Counted from the stretch's first letter, positions 6,890 to 16,377 are shown. The stretch: DNA of 64,000 nt from Alcanivorax quisquiliarum (GCF_023051175.1 NZ_JALKII010000007.1:62001-126000); one strand, 5' to 3'. A program made the numbers and translations. The notes: generated from the letters alone by a model not told the origin.

Positions 6890-9859
6890 TCAGGGGCAGG
6901 CGCGGCCGTTCTCATAATTGCTATCCACCACGCTATCAATCCACTGGCGCAGTAGCGCGACAGCTTCGTCATGGGCCACGCTGCGGGCGATGGGCGGCAT
7001 CAGCCGCTGCGGGTCGTTTTCCGCTTCCATGCGGCAGGTCAGGATGGAGCTGTCAGCGCTGCCGGGTACCACCACAAACTGATGGCCGCAGGAGCCGCCG
7101 CCAGTGGCGGTGGGTTGTTTGCAAATGCCGTAACTGGCGTTTACCGGGCGAAAATGATCCAGGTAATAGCCGGTGTTGGAGGCGGCGCCCCGGTCGTTAT
7201 GGCAATGCTGGCAATTTACTTCCATGTAGGCGCGCAGGCGTTGCTCGATATCGGCCGGGGAGTGGGCGCTGTGGCCGCCATCGCCCGGCACGTTCCAGCG
7301 CGGCAAGCGCTCGATGTTGATCGCCACACCATCGCCATCAAGGGTGAGCGCCGGCGCACCGGCCAACAGCCCGTGCTCCACCCAATACTGAAGCTGGTTC
7401 ACGCGTGGAAAACCGGCCTGCCCCTGGTTGCCCATGAAGGCGGTTTCCGGCACGTAGGCGCGGTTCAGGTTACGCGGTTTGGGGCCGATCGGCGCGGAGC
7501 CTGCGACGTTGTCATCGTTGCCGTGGCAGGTAATGCACTGGCCCGCGTTGGGCACCTGATAGGCGCTGGTGCTGCCGATCGAGAGGATGCCGCTGTCGCT
7601 GTCACGGAAATGCCAGTCCGCCGGCACAGTGGCACCGCCCATGGCGAGACGGGCGACCGGCGCGCCGGTGTCATCGGTTTCCCAGAGGTAGGGCAGGCCC
7701 TCCCAGAAAGGCTTGCCGCTCTGGCTCAGGCGCTTGATCAGCAGCCGTGTTTCCACGGGCGTTTCCGTGCCGTTGGCTTCGTGGGTAAAGGCGAAGGTTT
7801 TTGCCAGCACGGTGCCCACCGGGAACAGCAGGGTGCCATTGGGGTTCTGGCCAGCTTGCCCGTCGCGATACACCACCTGGGTGCCGGGTGGGATGAACGC
7901 CACGCGATACTTGGTGGCGTAATCGGAAAACAGCCGCGTGTTGAGCACGAACGGCACGCCATCTTCGTGCGGCATGCTACGCGGGTCGCGGGGATCTGCA
8001 AACAGATTGTATTGCGCCAGCAGTGGGCAGTTTACCGCCAGCGCGTCACGGTTGATCTCGCCGGGCGCCAGCTCGGCTTCGCATAGCTGGCGCACTTCTT
8101 CTTCGGAGATGGCCGGGTCGAAATCACCGCTAGGCTCGAACGGCGGAATTTGCACGCGGGGCAGCGGCGGCAGCAGTTGGCCATGGCGCGCCTGGCAATC
8201 CAGCTCGCCAAGATTGGTGCTGGACGGGAAATTCAGCACGCCGCCCACGATTGCCAATAGCCCTTCCGGCGTGAGTATCGACAGATCCTGCTCCAGCACC
8301 GCAATCAACAGTTCCAGGCCGGCGGTGCCATGAAAATTCAGATAAGGCGCGCTGTCATTGGCGAATTCGTTGCTGTGAACACAAGCGCCCCATTGCGGCA
8401 ATTTACGCTGGCCCTGATCGTCGAATTTATAGGCGTTGTAGTGGCAGCCAGGGTTGGGGTGTTCATTGGTGTGGATAGGCTTGCCGTGGCTATCGGCGGG
8501 CACCGGCTTGCCGTTGGCGTCCACGGGATAGGGGCAGTCTGCGTCAAGCTCATCCAGCAGGCCATCCCAGATAATGTGCGCACCCCGGCCCAGATTGGCC
8601 AGATTCTGCAAGCTGTCGAGCAATTCCAGCGGGTTGTTCAGCGTCGGCAGGTTTTTCAGGCCGATCAAGGTTGGCAACAATGTTTCGATGTCACCCTGCA
8701 AGGCTTTTTCCAGATCGGGTGGCGGTAATGAATAGCCGGAGCGGCGCATGATGTTGTTGTGTATGTGCAGGCCCTCGGTGTAGGGGTCAAGCTTGCGATC
8801 CGCAGTGCCGCCGGCGCCATCGATCAGCGCGTAACTGATGTAAAGGATGGCGGCAGTGCTGTGATCTTCGAACAGGTTGTCGTACACCTCGATATTGTCG
8901 TAGCCCAGCGTGATCAGGCCGGAGCCGCGTGGCACCATGGAGACCAACCCGCTGTGGGCAAAGTTGTAGGTGTTATTGTTGCGGGCAATATTGTTGAGCA
9001 TCACCGAGGTATCACCGTACTGGGTGATGTTTTCCAGATCATAAATCAGAAAGCCGCCGGTGTTGCACTCGGCCAGATTGCTGTCGTATTCCCCGCCACG
9101 CACGTTCTCGATTTCGAAGCCCATGACATTATAGGCGGCGCGGCTGTTGCGGATGATGGCGGTGTTGGTCTGGCCTACATAGATGCCGGCATCGGAGGCG
9201 CCGATGGATTCGGCGTTGTCCACCAGAATGTATTGCGACTCCACCGGGTAAACGCCATAGCGGCCGCTACTGGAGCTGGGTACATAATCCGGTGCGGGAT
9301 CGCCCTCGTTCAGTGGCGGGCTGGTGCAGGCTACATGCAGCCGGGTATCCATATTGGCGGCGGTGATCGGGCCGCCACCGCCAGACCAGATGGCGCGGAT
9401 ATTTTCCAGCGTGCCCCATTTCACACCCTTGAGCTTGAAGGCATCTCCCGGCGAATCGAGGATGGTCAGATCACGCACCGTGATGCCGCGCACGTTCAGC
9501 GCCTCAAGGCCAGAAGCGTTCACCGAGCCACGGAATGACAGCACGGTATCGTCACGGCCGCAGCCGGTGATGGTCACATCTTCCGTTGCCTGCACCAGCA
9601 GACCCTGATCCAGCTCGAAAAAGCCGCATTCGAAGGCCAGCGTATCACCGGGCCGCAGCTGGATCATCGCGGCCACCATCTGCGAGGTGGCTTGCGCGCC
9701 GGGGCTGATGGTGAAAGTACGCCCCTCGCTGGCTGGCGGTGGTGGGTTGCCGTCGCCTGGTGTTGGCGGGTTGCTTCGGCTGCCACTGCTGCTGCCGCCG
9801 CACGAGGCCAAGGTAAAGCATGCCAGAAGAGCGATCAGATACCCTGCGCGCTTATTCAT
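6890..9859 (-). CDS. Fused parallel beta-helix / diheme c-type cytochrome lipoprotein
   Basis: The 989-residue protein starts with a lipoprotein signal (lipobox LASC then GG) and a Pro/Gly linker. Next come parallel beta-helix repeats (about residues 50-450) with runs such as ILDSPGDAFKLKG and GIYVGQTNTAIIRNSRA, resembling TIGR03805. The second half resembles the SO_2930-type diheme cytochrome (TIGR03806), with heme motifs CITCH (775-779) and CQHCH (883-887). In other genomes I know these as two adjacent genes; here they form one continuous frame. It should be anchored to a membrane and take part in periplasmic or surface redox chemistry; substrate unknown. The start follows GGGAGAT upstream of the ATG. 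Confidence 0.85.
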   Translation of the reverse strand: MNKRAGYLIALLACFTLASCGGSSSGSRSNPPTPGDGNPPPPASEGRTFTISPGAQATSQMVAAMIQLRPGDTLAFECGFFELDQGLLVQATEDVTITGCGRDDTVLSFRGSVNASGLEALNVRGITVRDLTILDSPGDAFKLKGVKWGTLENIRAIWSGGGGPITAANMDTRLHVACTSPPLNEGDPAPDYVPSSSSGRYGVYPVESQYILVDNAESIGASDAGIYVGQTNTAIIRNSRAAYNVMGFEIENVRGGEYDSNLAECNTGGFLIYDLENITQYGDTSVMLNNIARNNNTYNFAHSGLVSMVPRGSGLITLGYDNIEVYDNLFEDHSTAAILYISYALIDGAGGTADRKLDPYTEGLHIHNNIMRRSGYSLPPPDLEKALQGDIETLLPTLIGLKNLPTLNNPLELLDSLQNLANLGRGAHIIWDGLLDELDADCPYPVDANGKPVPADSHGKPIHTNEHPNPGCHYNAYKFDDQGQRKLPQWGACVHSNEFANDSAPYLNFHGTAGLELLIAVLEQDLSILTPEGLLAIVGGVLNFPSSTNLGELDCQARHGQLLPPLPRVQIPPFEPSGDFDPAISEEEVRQLCEAELAPGEINRDALAVNCPLLAQYNLFADPRDPRSMPHEDGVPFVLNTRLFSDYATKYRVAFIPPGTQVVYRDGQAGQNPNGTLLFPVGTVLAKTFAFTHEANGTETPVETRLLIKRLSQSGKPFWEGLPYLWETDDTGAPVARLAMGGATVPADWHFRDSDSGILSIGSTSAYQVPNAGQCITCHGNDDNVAGSAPIGPKPRNLNRAYVPETAFMGNQGQAGFPRVNQLQYWVEHGLLAGAPALTLDGDGVAINIERLPRWNVPGDGGHSAHSPADIEQRLRAYMEVNCQHCHNDRGAASNTGYYLDHFRPVNASYGICKQPTATGGGSCGHQFVVVPGSADSSILTCRMEAENDPQRLMPPIARSVAHDEAVALLRQWIDSVVDSNYENGRACP

Positions 9860-10083
9860 GAAAATCTCCCACGCTGCTGACCGATCCGTGCCTGACGGCC
9901 GGCCAGATTGTTGTTCTGATGCCGGGCAAGGGGGCGCGCCCGGCAGCGAGCTATCTGGTACTTTTGTACAACTTGTATGCGTGACAAGCTGTGTAGTTAT
10001 TGTGCGGACTTCGTGAAAGTGCCTTGTTTCGATATCGCCGGCGATGCGCGTAGACTTCAGCGAAGCCGGAGCGGGAGAGCGTG

Positions 10084-11721
10084 ATGCGGGGGTTACTGCG
10101 AATATTGCGTGCAGCGGCAGCGGTGTTGCTGCTGGTAACGCTGCTGGTGCTGGGATGGCAATGGCTGCATGCGCCAGCGGCGCGGCTGGCGGATGGCAGC
10201 CGTTACCAGGGGCCACTGGTGGCCGGGCTGATGCACGGTACGGGCCGCCTGGAGTGGCCGGACGGCAGTTACTACGAAGGCCAGTTTGTGCGCGGTGAGC
10301 TGGCCGGCACCGGCCGCCTGGTGATGGCCTCCGGTGATGTTTATCAAGGCGGCTTCCGGCGTGGGCAAATGCACGGCACCGGGCTGATGGAGCTGGCCAG
10401 CGGCGGCAGCCTCCAAGGTGAGTTTGCCGACGACCAGTTGCGCCACGGTGCGATGGTGGATCATACCGGCCTGCTCTATGAGGGCGAGTTCGAGCATGGT
10501 CTGCTGCATGGCCGGGGCCGGCAGCTCTGGCCGGATGGCATGGAAATGCATGGCCGCTTTGTGCGAGGCGAATTGCAGAGCGGCCAGCTGCGCGATACCC
10601 AGGGCACGCTTTATCAGGGCGATTTTGTCGACTGGCGGCTGTCCGGGGACGGCGCCCGGATTGATGCGCAGGGCAATGAATTCCGCGGGCATTTCGTCGA
10701 TGGGCTGCTGAGCGGCGAGGGTGTTTTCATCGGGCAAAATGGCACCCGCTATGAAGGCGAGTTCCGGCGCGGCATGTTGCATGGTCAGGGGCGTCTTACC
10801 CAGGCAGATGGCAGCTATTACGAAGGCGCCTTTGCACGCGACCAGCGTCACGGAGAAGGGCGGGAATTCGACGCCAGCGGCCAGTTGCTGCGCGAAGGCC
10901 AATGGCAGTCGGGACAGTTCTGGCCGGATGTGCTTGCTCACCAGCAGGGGCTCGGCGAGCAGGTGGAGGCACTGCTGTACTCACAAAGTGACCTGCTGGA
11001 TACCATGCTGGCAGCGGTGCAGCCTTCGCTACCGGAACGGATCAATCTTTATCTGTTGTCGATTGCCGGCGACGGCTCACAGGAAGTGTTTCGGCGTGAG
11101 GTGCAATACGTGGAGGAAATGTTCCGCCACTGGTTCGATACCGATAGCCGCAGCATCACGCTGATCAATAGCCGCAGCACCACCGGCAGCTATCCGTTGG
11201 CCACGATCACCAGCGTACGCCGCAGCCTGGCGCGGCTGGCGGAACAGATGGACGTGGAGCGCGATATTCTGTTCGTGTTCATGACCAGCCACGGGTCGCA
11301 GGATCATCGCTTCCTGCTGCATCAGAACGGGCTGACATTGCCAGCGCTGTCGGCCGATACGCTGGCGAGCCTGCTGGCGGAGAGCGGCATCCGCTGGCAG
11401 GTGGTGCTTATTTCTGCCTGCTACTCGGGTGGCTTTATCGAGCCACTACAAAACGAGCACACGCTGGTGATCACCGCAGCGCGGGCAGATCGCACCTCGT
11501 TCGGCTGCACCGATGAAGCCGATTTTACCTATTTCGGGGGTGCCTATTTTCGCGACACCCTGGCCGCCGACGGTGATTTTGTGGCGGCCTTCCATGCCGC
11601 TCGCGAGCGCGTCCTTGCGCGAGAAGAGCAAGAAGGCATAAAAGTGCCGTCGGAGCCGCAAATCCATATGCCCGAGGCCGTACTGGCGCAGCTCAGGGCG
11701 TGGCAGGCGCAGCGGGAGTGA
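10084..11721 (+). CDS. Membrane-anchored MORN-repeat C13 (legumain-like) cysteine protease
   Basis: The protein has 545 residues. A single N-terminal membrane segment (about 7-25) is followed by roughly ten MORN repeats (about 35-285, units such as YYEGQFVRGELAGTGRL) and then a caspase-fold peptidase C13 domain. Catalytic residues appear to be His403 in MTSHGS and Cys446 in SACYSGG, each after a hydrophobic strand as in legumains. The ATG at 10084 is chosen over the GTG at 10081 because of GGGAG placement. MORN repeats often bind lipid or membrane, so a periplasmic membrane-surface protease is plausible. The target is unknown. The 3' end overlaps the next gene tail-to-tail by 29 bp. Confidence 0.9.
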   Translation: MRGLLRILRAAAAVLLLVTLLVLGWQWLHAPAARLADGSRYQGPLVAGLMHGTGRLEWPDGSYYEGQFVRGELAGTGRLVMASGDVYQGGFRRGQMHGTGLMELASGGSLQGEFADDQLRHGAMVDHTGLLYEGEFEHGLLHGRGRQLWPDGMEMHGRFVRGELQSGQLRDTQGTLYQGDFVDWRLSGDGARIDAQGNEFRGHFVDGLLSGEGVFIGQNGTRYEGEFRRGMLHGQGRLTQADGSYYEGAFARDQRHGEGREFDASGQLLREGQWQSGQFWPDVLAHQQGLGEQVEALLYSQSDLLDTMLAAVQPSLPERINLYLLSIAGDGSQEVFRREVQYVEEMFRHWFDTDSRSITLINSRSTTGSYPLATITSVRRSLARLAEQMDVERDILFVFMTSHGSQDHRFLLHQNGLTLPALSADTLASLLAESGIRWQVVLISACYSGGFIEPLQNEHTLVITAARADRTSFGCTDEADFTYFGGAYFRDTLAADGDFVAAFHAARERVLAREEQEGIKVPSEPQIHMPEAVLAQLRAWQAQRE

Positions 11722-12016
11722 CGCACCACTCCGGTTCATCAAATTCACCGATCAGGCGGATGTCGCAATACTGCGCCGCCTCGCGAATGATCGCCGCCAC
11801 CTCGGGATCAGGGCGCGCTTCCATGGCATCCCGTGCGGCTTTGCTGTCCCAGTAGGCAATGGCAATCAGCGTGCGCGGATCGCCCAGCTTGCGATGCAGC
11901 GTCGTGCCACGGGCGCCCGGCGCACGCTGGATCAATTCGCTGGCGCGCACCCAGGCGTGCGCGTAATCCTCGGTCTGATAACCGTCCTTGATATGCACCT
12001 CGAAGATGAACTTCAT
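11693..12016 (-). CDS. Antibiotic-biosynthesis-monooxygenase (ABM)-fold protein
   Basis: The 107-residue single-domain protein looks like the ferredoxin-like alpha/beta ABM or stress-responsive barrel fold: MKFIFEVHIKDGYQTEDY, then ALIAIAYW-like strands and a C-terminal helix. Such proteins act as small cofactor-free oxygenases or of unknown role. It converges on the MORN-C13 gene with a 29-bp overlap of coding ends. Functional prediction is weak; fold assignment is moderate. Confidence 0.7.
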   Translation of the reverse strand: MKFIFEVHIKDGYQTEDYAHAWVRASELIQRAPGARGTTLHRKLGDPRTLIAIAYWDSKAARDAMEARPDPEVAAIIREAAQYCDIRLIGEFDEPEWCVTPAAPATP

Positions 12017-12378
12017 GCGGCCTCCGTGTTGCAGCTGTGGTGGGGTGTTTCCCTATTGGTAAGGGCGCTGGCGAGAAGCGTTCTGTGCCTTGCTTCAGGA
12101 AGCACGCTTTGGGCAAAGCCCTTTGCTTATCGCCCCTTGCTTATAGCCTGTTGATCAAAAGTCTTTCGGTCATGAGCCTCTCGCTCATGAGTTTCTCGAT
12201 CAACAGGCGTTCGATCAACAGGCGTTCGGTCAATAGTCTTTTGCGCAAGAGTGTTTCCGGGTAGCTTTTTTGGTCGATAGCGACTTCGCAGCGAGCATAC
12301 CGTAAGGCGCCGGCTGCGCTGTGGGTGCCGCCACGCTTTGGTGCAAGCCGGCCGGGTACAGACGGCAGCGGCGAGCGG
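12017..12378. other. Intergenic region filled with short degenerate repeats
   Basis: The gap separates the ABM gene start from the MATE gene end, both on the minus strand. It contains CCTTTGCTTATCG / CCTTGCTTATAG-type repeats around 12119-12150, then the 15-bp array described separately. No coding region is recognised. Confidence 0.65.
12154..12243. repeat. Six tandem 15-bp degenerate repeats
   Basis: Units start at 12154, 12169, 12184, 12199, 12214 and 12229, with consensus close to NTCAANAGNCNTTCG. Units 4 and 5 (ATCAACAGGCGTTCG) are identical; the outer units have drifted. The regular 15-bp phase shows tandem duplication rather than chance. A related word (AACAGGCG) occurs in the tatT 3' repeats. 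Confidence 0.88.
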
Positions 12379-13707
12379 TCAGCGTTGCACGCGCCGATAC
12401 AGCAGCGGCAGAAACGCGCCCAGCGTCAGCCCACGCGCGACCACAAACCCGATAAACGCCAGCCACAAGCCATGGTTGCCGTACAGCGGCACCAGTAGCC
12501 ATAAGGCGAGCATGAACAACAGCAGCGATGCGCCGGTGGCGTCGCGCATCGGGCGGCTGGTGGTGGTACCGATAAAAATGCCGTCGAGCTGGAACGCAGC
12601 GAACGAGCACAGCACATAAACGGCAGCCCACGGCAGATAAAGGCGCGCTGTTTCCCGTACCCCTGCGGCGGTTGTCAGCATGTCGATAAACCACGGCCCC
12701 GGCAGCCATACCAGCAGCGCCAGCACCAGCGCGGTCGCCGCAGCCAGCATCGTGGAGCGAACAATCACCAGCCGGAACCAGAGTGGTTGCCGCGCGCCCA
12801 TGGCGCGGCCCACCTGAGATTCCACCACATAGGCGTAGCCATCGAGGAAAAACGCCGACAACGAAATGAACTGCAACAGGATATGGTTTGCCGCGAGAGT
12901 GTCGTCACCGAAGCGGGCACCCTGATCGGCAAACAGCGCAAAGCCGGCCAGCAGCAGCAAGGTGCGCCACATGATATCCGCATTGGCGCGCAAGGTGCGC
13001 CACCACAGTGCCCGTACTTTCAATAACGCCCATGGCCACAGCGGCGCAGTATCGCCCGGTGCCGGGCGGATCAGGCGCAGCACCATCCACAGCCCGAGCG
13101 CCAGCGAGGTCCATTCGGCGATTACCGTGCCCAGCGCAATGCCGCGCACGCCCCAGCCAAAGCCCGCCACGAACAGGATATCCAGCGACAGGTTCAGGCC
13201 ATTGAGAAACAGCTGCAACCATAATAACTGGCGGGTGTGGCCCAGCCCGATCAGAACGCCGAGCAGGGCGAACATGCCCAGGGTGGCCGGTGCGCCCCAG
13301 ATACGCACCTGAAAATACTGTTGCACGCCCAGCTCCACTGCATCGCTGCCATTGAGCAGCGACAATGCCCCCAGCCGCAAGGGCCACTGCAACAGGATCA
13401 GGCCCAGGCCAATCGCCAGCCCCATCAGCAGGGCGCGGGCAAACGCTGCGCGCACCTCGGGCATGTCGCCAGCGCCGGCTGCTTGCGCGGTGAAGCCGGT
13501 GGTGCCCATGCGCAAAAAGCCGAATCCCCAATACAGGAAACTGAACACCAGCGAGCCCAGCGCAATGGCACCCAGCGCGGCCGCATCGCCGGTGCGTCCG
13601 ATCACGGCGGTATCGGCCAGGCCCAGCAGCGGCACGGCGGCATTGGCGAGGATCACCGGAATGGCTAGGCGAATCAGGGTGCGATAGCCGGGAATAGGTG
13701 AGCTCAT
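12379..13707 (-). CDS. MATE-family efflux transporter (DinF-like)
   Basis: The 442-residue protein has about twelve hydrophobic segments in the two-bundle MATE pattern, beginning IRLAIPVILANAAVPLLGLADTAVIG, which is the DinF branch signature. It should exchange cations for organic cations or drugs across the inner membrane; the true substrate is unknown. The ATG at 13707 begins MSSPIPGYRTLIRLA. It is divergent from the BVMO gene across about 257 bp. A period-7 run (CGCTGAC, CGCTCGC, CGCTGCC on the minus strand) covers its stop codon but could be chance. Confidence 0.92.
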   Translation of the reverse strand: MSSPIPGYRTLIRLAIPVILANAAVPLLGLADTAVIGRTGDAAALGAIALGSLVFSFLYWGFGFLRMGTTGFTAQAAGAGDMPEVRAAFARALLMGLAIGLGLILLQWPLRLGALSLLNGSDAVELGVQQYFQVRIWGAPATLGMFALLGVLIGLGHTRQLLWLQLFLNGLNLSLDILFVAGFGWGVRGIALGTVIAEWTSLALGLWMVLRLIRPAPGDTAPLWPWALLKVRALWWRTLRANADIMWRTLLLLAGFALFADQGARFGDDTLAANHILLQFISLSAFFLDGYAYVVESQVGRAMGARQPLWFRLVIVRSTMLAAATALVLALLVWLPGPWFIDMLTTAAGVRETARLYLPWAAVYVLCSFAAFQLDGIFIGTTTSRPMRDATGASLLLFMLALWLLVPLYGNHGLWLAFIGFVVARGLTLGAFLPLLYRRVQR

Positions 13708-13964
13708 GACAACACAGGGTTCCTGCTACCCAGGCAGGCACAGTGCCTGCGGGCAAAAGAGACGGTTGGCCCGTGATGATAGGCGACCTGACGGGCGCTG
13801 GCATCATGCTATGCCCTGCGAACAGCTATACTCCGTTTTTTCAGGTGCCGGCGATGCGGGGACGCGCGGCAAGGCGGCGGCAAGGTGTGCATCGAAAGAC
13901 GCCTGCACGCCGGATAACGCGCGCAACAATCATCGGCCAACAGTCAAAAGGAATAACAACAATC

Positions 13965-15461
13965 ATGAGTAACACGCGCCCTCAGTGGTTTGATGTGCTG
14001 GTCATCGGCGCCGGCATCAGTGGTATCGGTGCAGCGATTCGCTTGCGCCAGCAAGGCATCGATAACTTTGCCGTGCTGGAAAAAGCCGATCAGCTCGGTG
14101 GTACCTGGCGTGACAATACCTACCCCGGCTGTGCCTGCGATGTGCCCTCTGCGCTGTATTCCTATTCCTTTGCGCAAAAAGCAGATTGGAGCCGGCTGTT
14201 TGCCGGGCAGGCGGAGATTCTGGCGTATGTGAAGGACACCGCTGCCCGCCACGCCGTGCAGGCGCATATCCGTTACGGCGAGGAATTGCAGCAAGCCGAA
14301 TGGATCGAGTCGCACAGCCACTGGCGTGTGCGCACTACGCGCGGTGAATACCACGCCAGCGTGGTGATTTCCTGCACCGGTTACCTGCACGAGCCGATCA
14401 TGCCGGCACTGCCGGGGCTGGATGTGTTTCCCGGCAAGGTATTTCATTCCTCGCGTTGGGATCACAGTCACGATTTGCGCGGCGAGCGGGTGGCGGTGAT
14501 CGGCACCGGCGCCTCGGCGATCCAGTTTGTGCCGCAGATACAGCCGCTGGTCAGCGAGCTGAAAGTGTATCAGCGCACGCCACAATGGGTTCTGCCGAAA
14601 CCGGATGCATCGCTGAACGCTGTGCAAACCGGCCTGCTGGCGCTGCCGGGGGTGCGTCAGCTTTTGCGCGGATTGCTTTACAGTGGTTTTGAAACCTTCG
14701 GTATCGGCTTTCGCAGGCCGGCGCTGCTCAAGCAGGTGGAGCGGCTGGCGCGCGCGCATTTGCGCATGGCGATCAAGCCACCGGCGCTGCGGGAAAAACT
14801 GACACCGGATTACACCCTCGGCTGCAAGCGTGTGCTGCTGTCCAATGATTATTATCCGGCGCTGGCCCAGCCGAATGTGGAAGTGCTGGCTACCGGCGTG
14901 CGTGAAATTCGCGGCAATGTCGTGGTGGCCGACGACGGCAGCGAACGGGCCGTGGATACCATTATTCTCGGCACCGGCTTTCATGTCACGGAACAGCCCA
15001 TTGCCCAGCGCGTGCACGGCACAAACGGCAGCACATTGGCCGAGCTGTGGGCCGGCAGCCCGCAAGCCTATCGCGGCACCACGATGCACGGTTTCCCCAA
15101 TCTGTTTCTGGTGCTGGGGCCGAATCTGGCCATCGGGCACAATTCCGCGTTCATCGTTATCGAGGCGCAAATCAGTTATGCGCTGGCGGCACTGCAAGCG
15201 ATGCGCGAGCAGGGCCTTGCGCGGGTGGAGGTGCGCGAAGCCGTGCAGCAGCAATACAACGAGAAGGTGCAGCAGGCGCTGGTGGGCACGGTCTGGAACA
15301 CCGGCGGCTGCTCCAGTTATTACATTGATGCCAACGGCCGCAACAGCACCGGCTTCCCCTGGAGCACGCTGACCATGCGGCGGCTGCTGGCGCAGTTTGA
15401 TCTGGAGAGTTATCAGGTGCAGGCGGCAGCGGGGGAGGTGCAGGATGCAGCAGCGATATGA
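13965..15461 (+). CDS. Flavin monooxygenase, Baeyer-Villiger type
   Basis: The 498-residue protein has an FAD-binding motif GAGISG (15-20), a second dinucleotide site GTGASA, and the type I BVMO fingerprint FPGKVFHSSRW (155-165, FxGxxxHxxxW). These enzymes use NADPH and O2 to turn ketones into esters or lactones. The ATG at 13965 gives a normal N-terminus (MSNTRPQWFDVLVIG); upstream in-frame starts only add an unrelated extension. Its end overlaps the patatin gene by 17 bp, so ester production followed by hydrolysis is a plausible pair. The substrate is not predictable. Confidence 0.9.
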   Translation: MSNTRPQWFDVLVIGAGISGIGAAIRLRQQGIDNFAVLEKADQLGGTWRDNTYPGCACDVPSALYSYSFAQKADWSRLFAGQAEILAYVKDTAARHAVQAHIRYGEELQQAEWIESHSHWRVRTTRGEYHASVVISCTGYLHEPIMPALPGLDVFPGKVFHSSRWDHSHDLRGERVAVIGTGASAIQFVPQIQPLVSELKVYQRTPQWVLPKPDASLNAVQTGLLALPGVRQLLRGLLYSGFETFGIGFRRPALLKQVERLARAHLRMAIKPPALREKLTPDYTLGCKRVLLSNDYYPALAQPNVEVLATGVREIRGNVVVADDGSERAVDTIILGTGFHVTEQPIAQRVHGTNGSTLAELWAGSPQAYRGTTMHGFPNLFLVLGPNLAIGHNSAFIVIEAQISYALAALQAMREQGLARVEVREAVQQQYNEKVQQALVGTVWNTGGCSSYYIDANGRNSTGFPWSTLTMRRLLAQFDLESYQVQAAAGEVQDAAAI

Positions 15462-16377
15462 AAAGCGGGCGCTGGTGCTCGGCTGCGGCGGGGTCGCCGG
15501 CGCGGCCTGGTCAATTGCCGCGCTGGCGAATCTGGAACAGCAACTGGGCTGGGACGCACGTGATGCCGATATTCTGATCGGCACTTCTGCCGGCGCCGTG
15601 CTGGCTGCGTTGCTCGCAGCAGGCACGCCAGTGTCGCGATTGCTGGCCAGCCAGCGGGATGAACTGCCGGATTGCATCTGGGATCACGACACGGCCACTG
15701 GCGGCGCGCTGCCGCCTCTGCCAGGCATGGGCTTCAGCGGGCTTTCGTTGTTGCGCCGTGGCCTGCGTGGCGAAATAGCGCCGCTTACCGCGCTAACCGG
15801 TGTGCTGCCCCGTGGGCGTGCCGATATGGCGCCGTTCATGGCCTTGATTGACAGCGTCGTACCGCCCGGTGAGTGGGCACCGCACCCCAATGCCTGGATG
15901 GTGGTGGTGGACCAGCATAGCGGCGAGCGCGTCGCGCTGGGCCGCCACGATGCGCCGGCCATGCCGATGAACCTGGCGGTGTGCGCCTCCTACGCCGTGC
16001 CCGGCTGGTGCCCGCCGGTGGCCTGGCAGGGGCGTACTTATCTGGATGGCGGCATCGCGTCGCCGACCTCGGCAGATATGCTGCTGGCGGCAGACGTGGA
16101 TGAAGCGATCGTGCTGGCGCCGATGGCGTCACGGCAACCGGATGCACCACGCGCACCCTGGGCGCGGATCGAGCGCCGCGTGCGCCGCTACATGACAGCG
16201 ATCGTGGATCGTGAAGTGAAGGCGCTGGAGCAGGCCGGTATTCGCGTCATCCGGCTGGAGCCGGAAGCCGAGGATTTACGCGCCATCGGGTTCAACATGA
16301 TGGACCCGGCGCGTCGGCGACAGGTATTTCACACCGCGCTGCGCACCACGCAGCGTCAGCTTGCCCGCCAGTGCTGA
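15445..16377 (+). CDS. Patatin-like phospholipase / esterase
   Basis: The 310-residue protein has the patatin oxyanion motif GCGGVAGAAW, nucleophile elbow GTSAG and catalytic Asp in YLDGGIAS. No signal peptide is seen, so it is probably cytosolic. The ATG at 15445 lies inside the end of the BVMO gene with GGGGGAGG upstream, indicating translational coupling. It may cleave the ester made by the BVMO or act on phospholipid. The stop codon lies in the first of two 15-bp repeats, so a second in-frame TGA follows at 16390. Confidence 0.9.
   Translation: MQQRYEKRALVLGCGGVAGAAWSIAALANLEQQLGWDARDADILIGTSAGAVLAALLAAGTPVSRLLASQRDELPDCIWDHDTATGGALPPLPGMGFSGLSLLRRGLRGEIAPLTALTGVLPRGRADMAPFMALIDSVVPPGEWAPHPNAWMVVVDQHSGERVALGRHDAPAMPMNLAVCASYAVPGWCPPVAWQGRTYLDGGIASPTSADMLLAADVDEAIVLAPMASRQPDAPRAPWARIERRVRRYMTAIVDREVKALEQAGIRVIRLEPEAEDLRAIGFNMMDPARRRQVFHTALRTTQRQLARQC

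Noticed and set aside
12154-12243. CRISPR array
   Set aside because: The units are 15 bp and contiguous, with no spacers and no cas genes.
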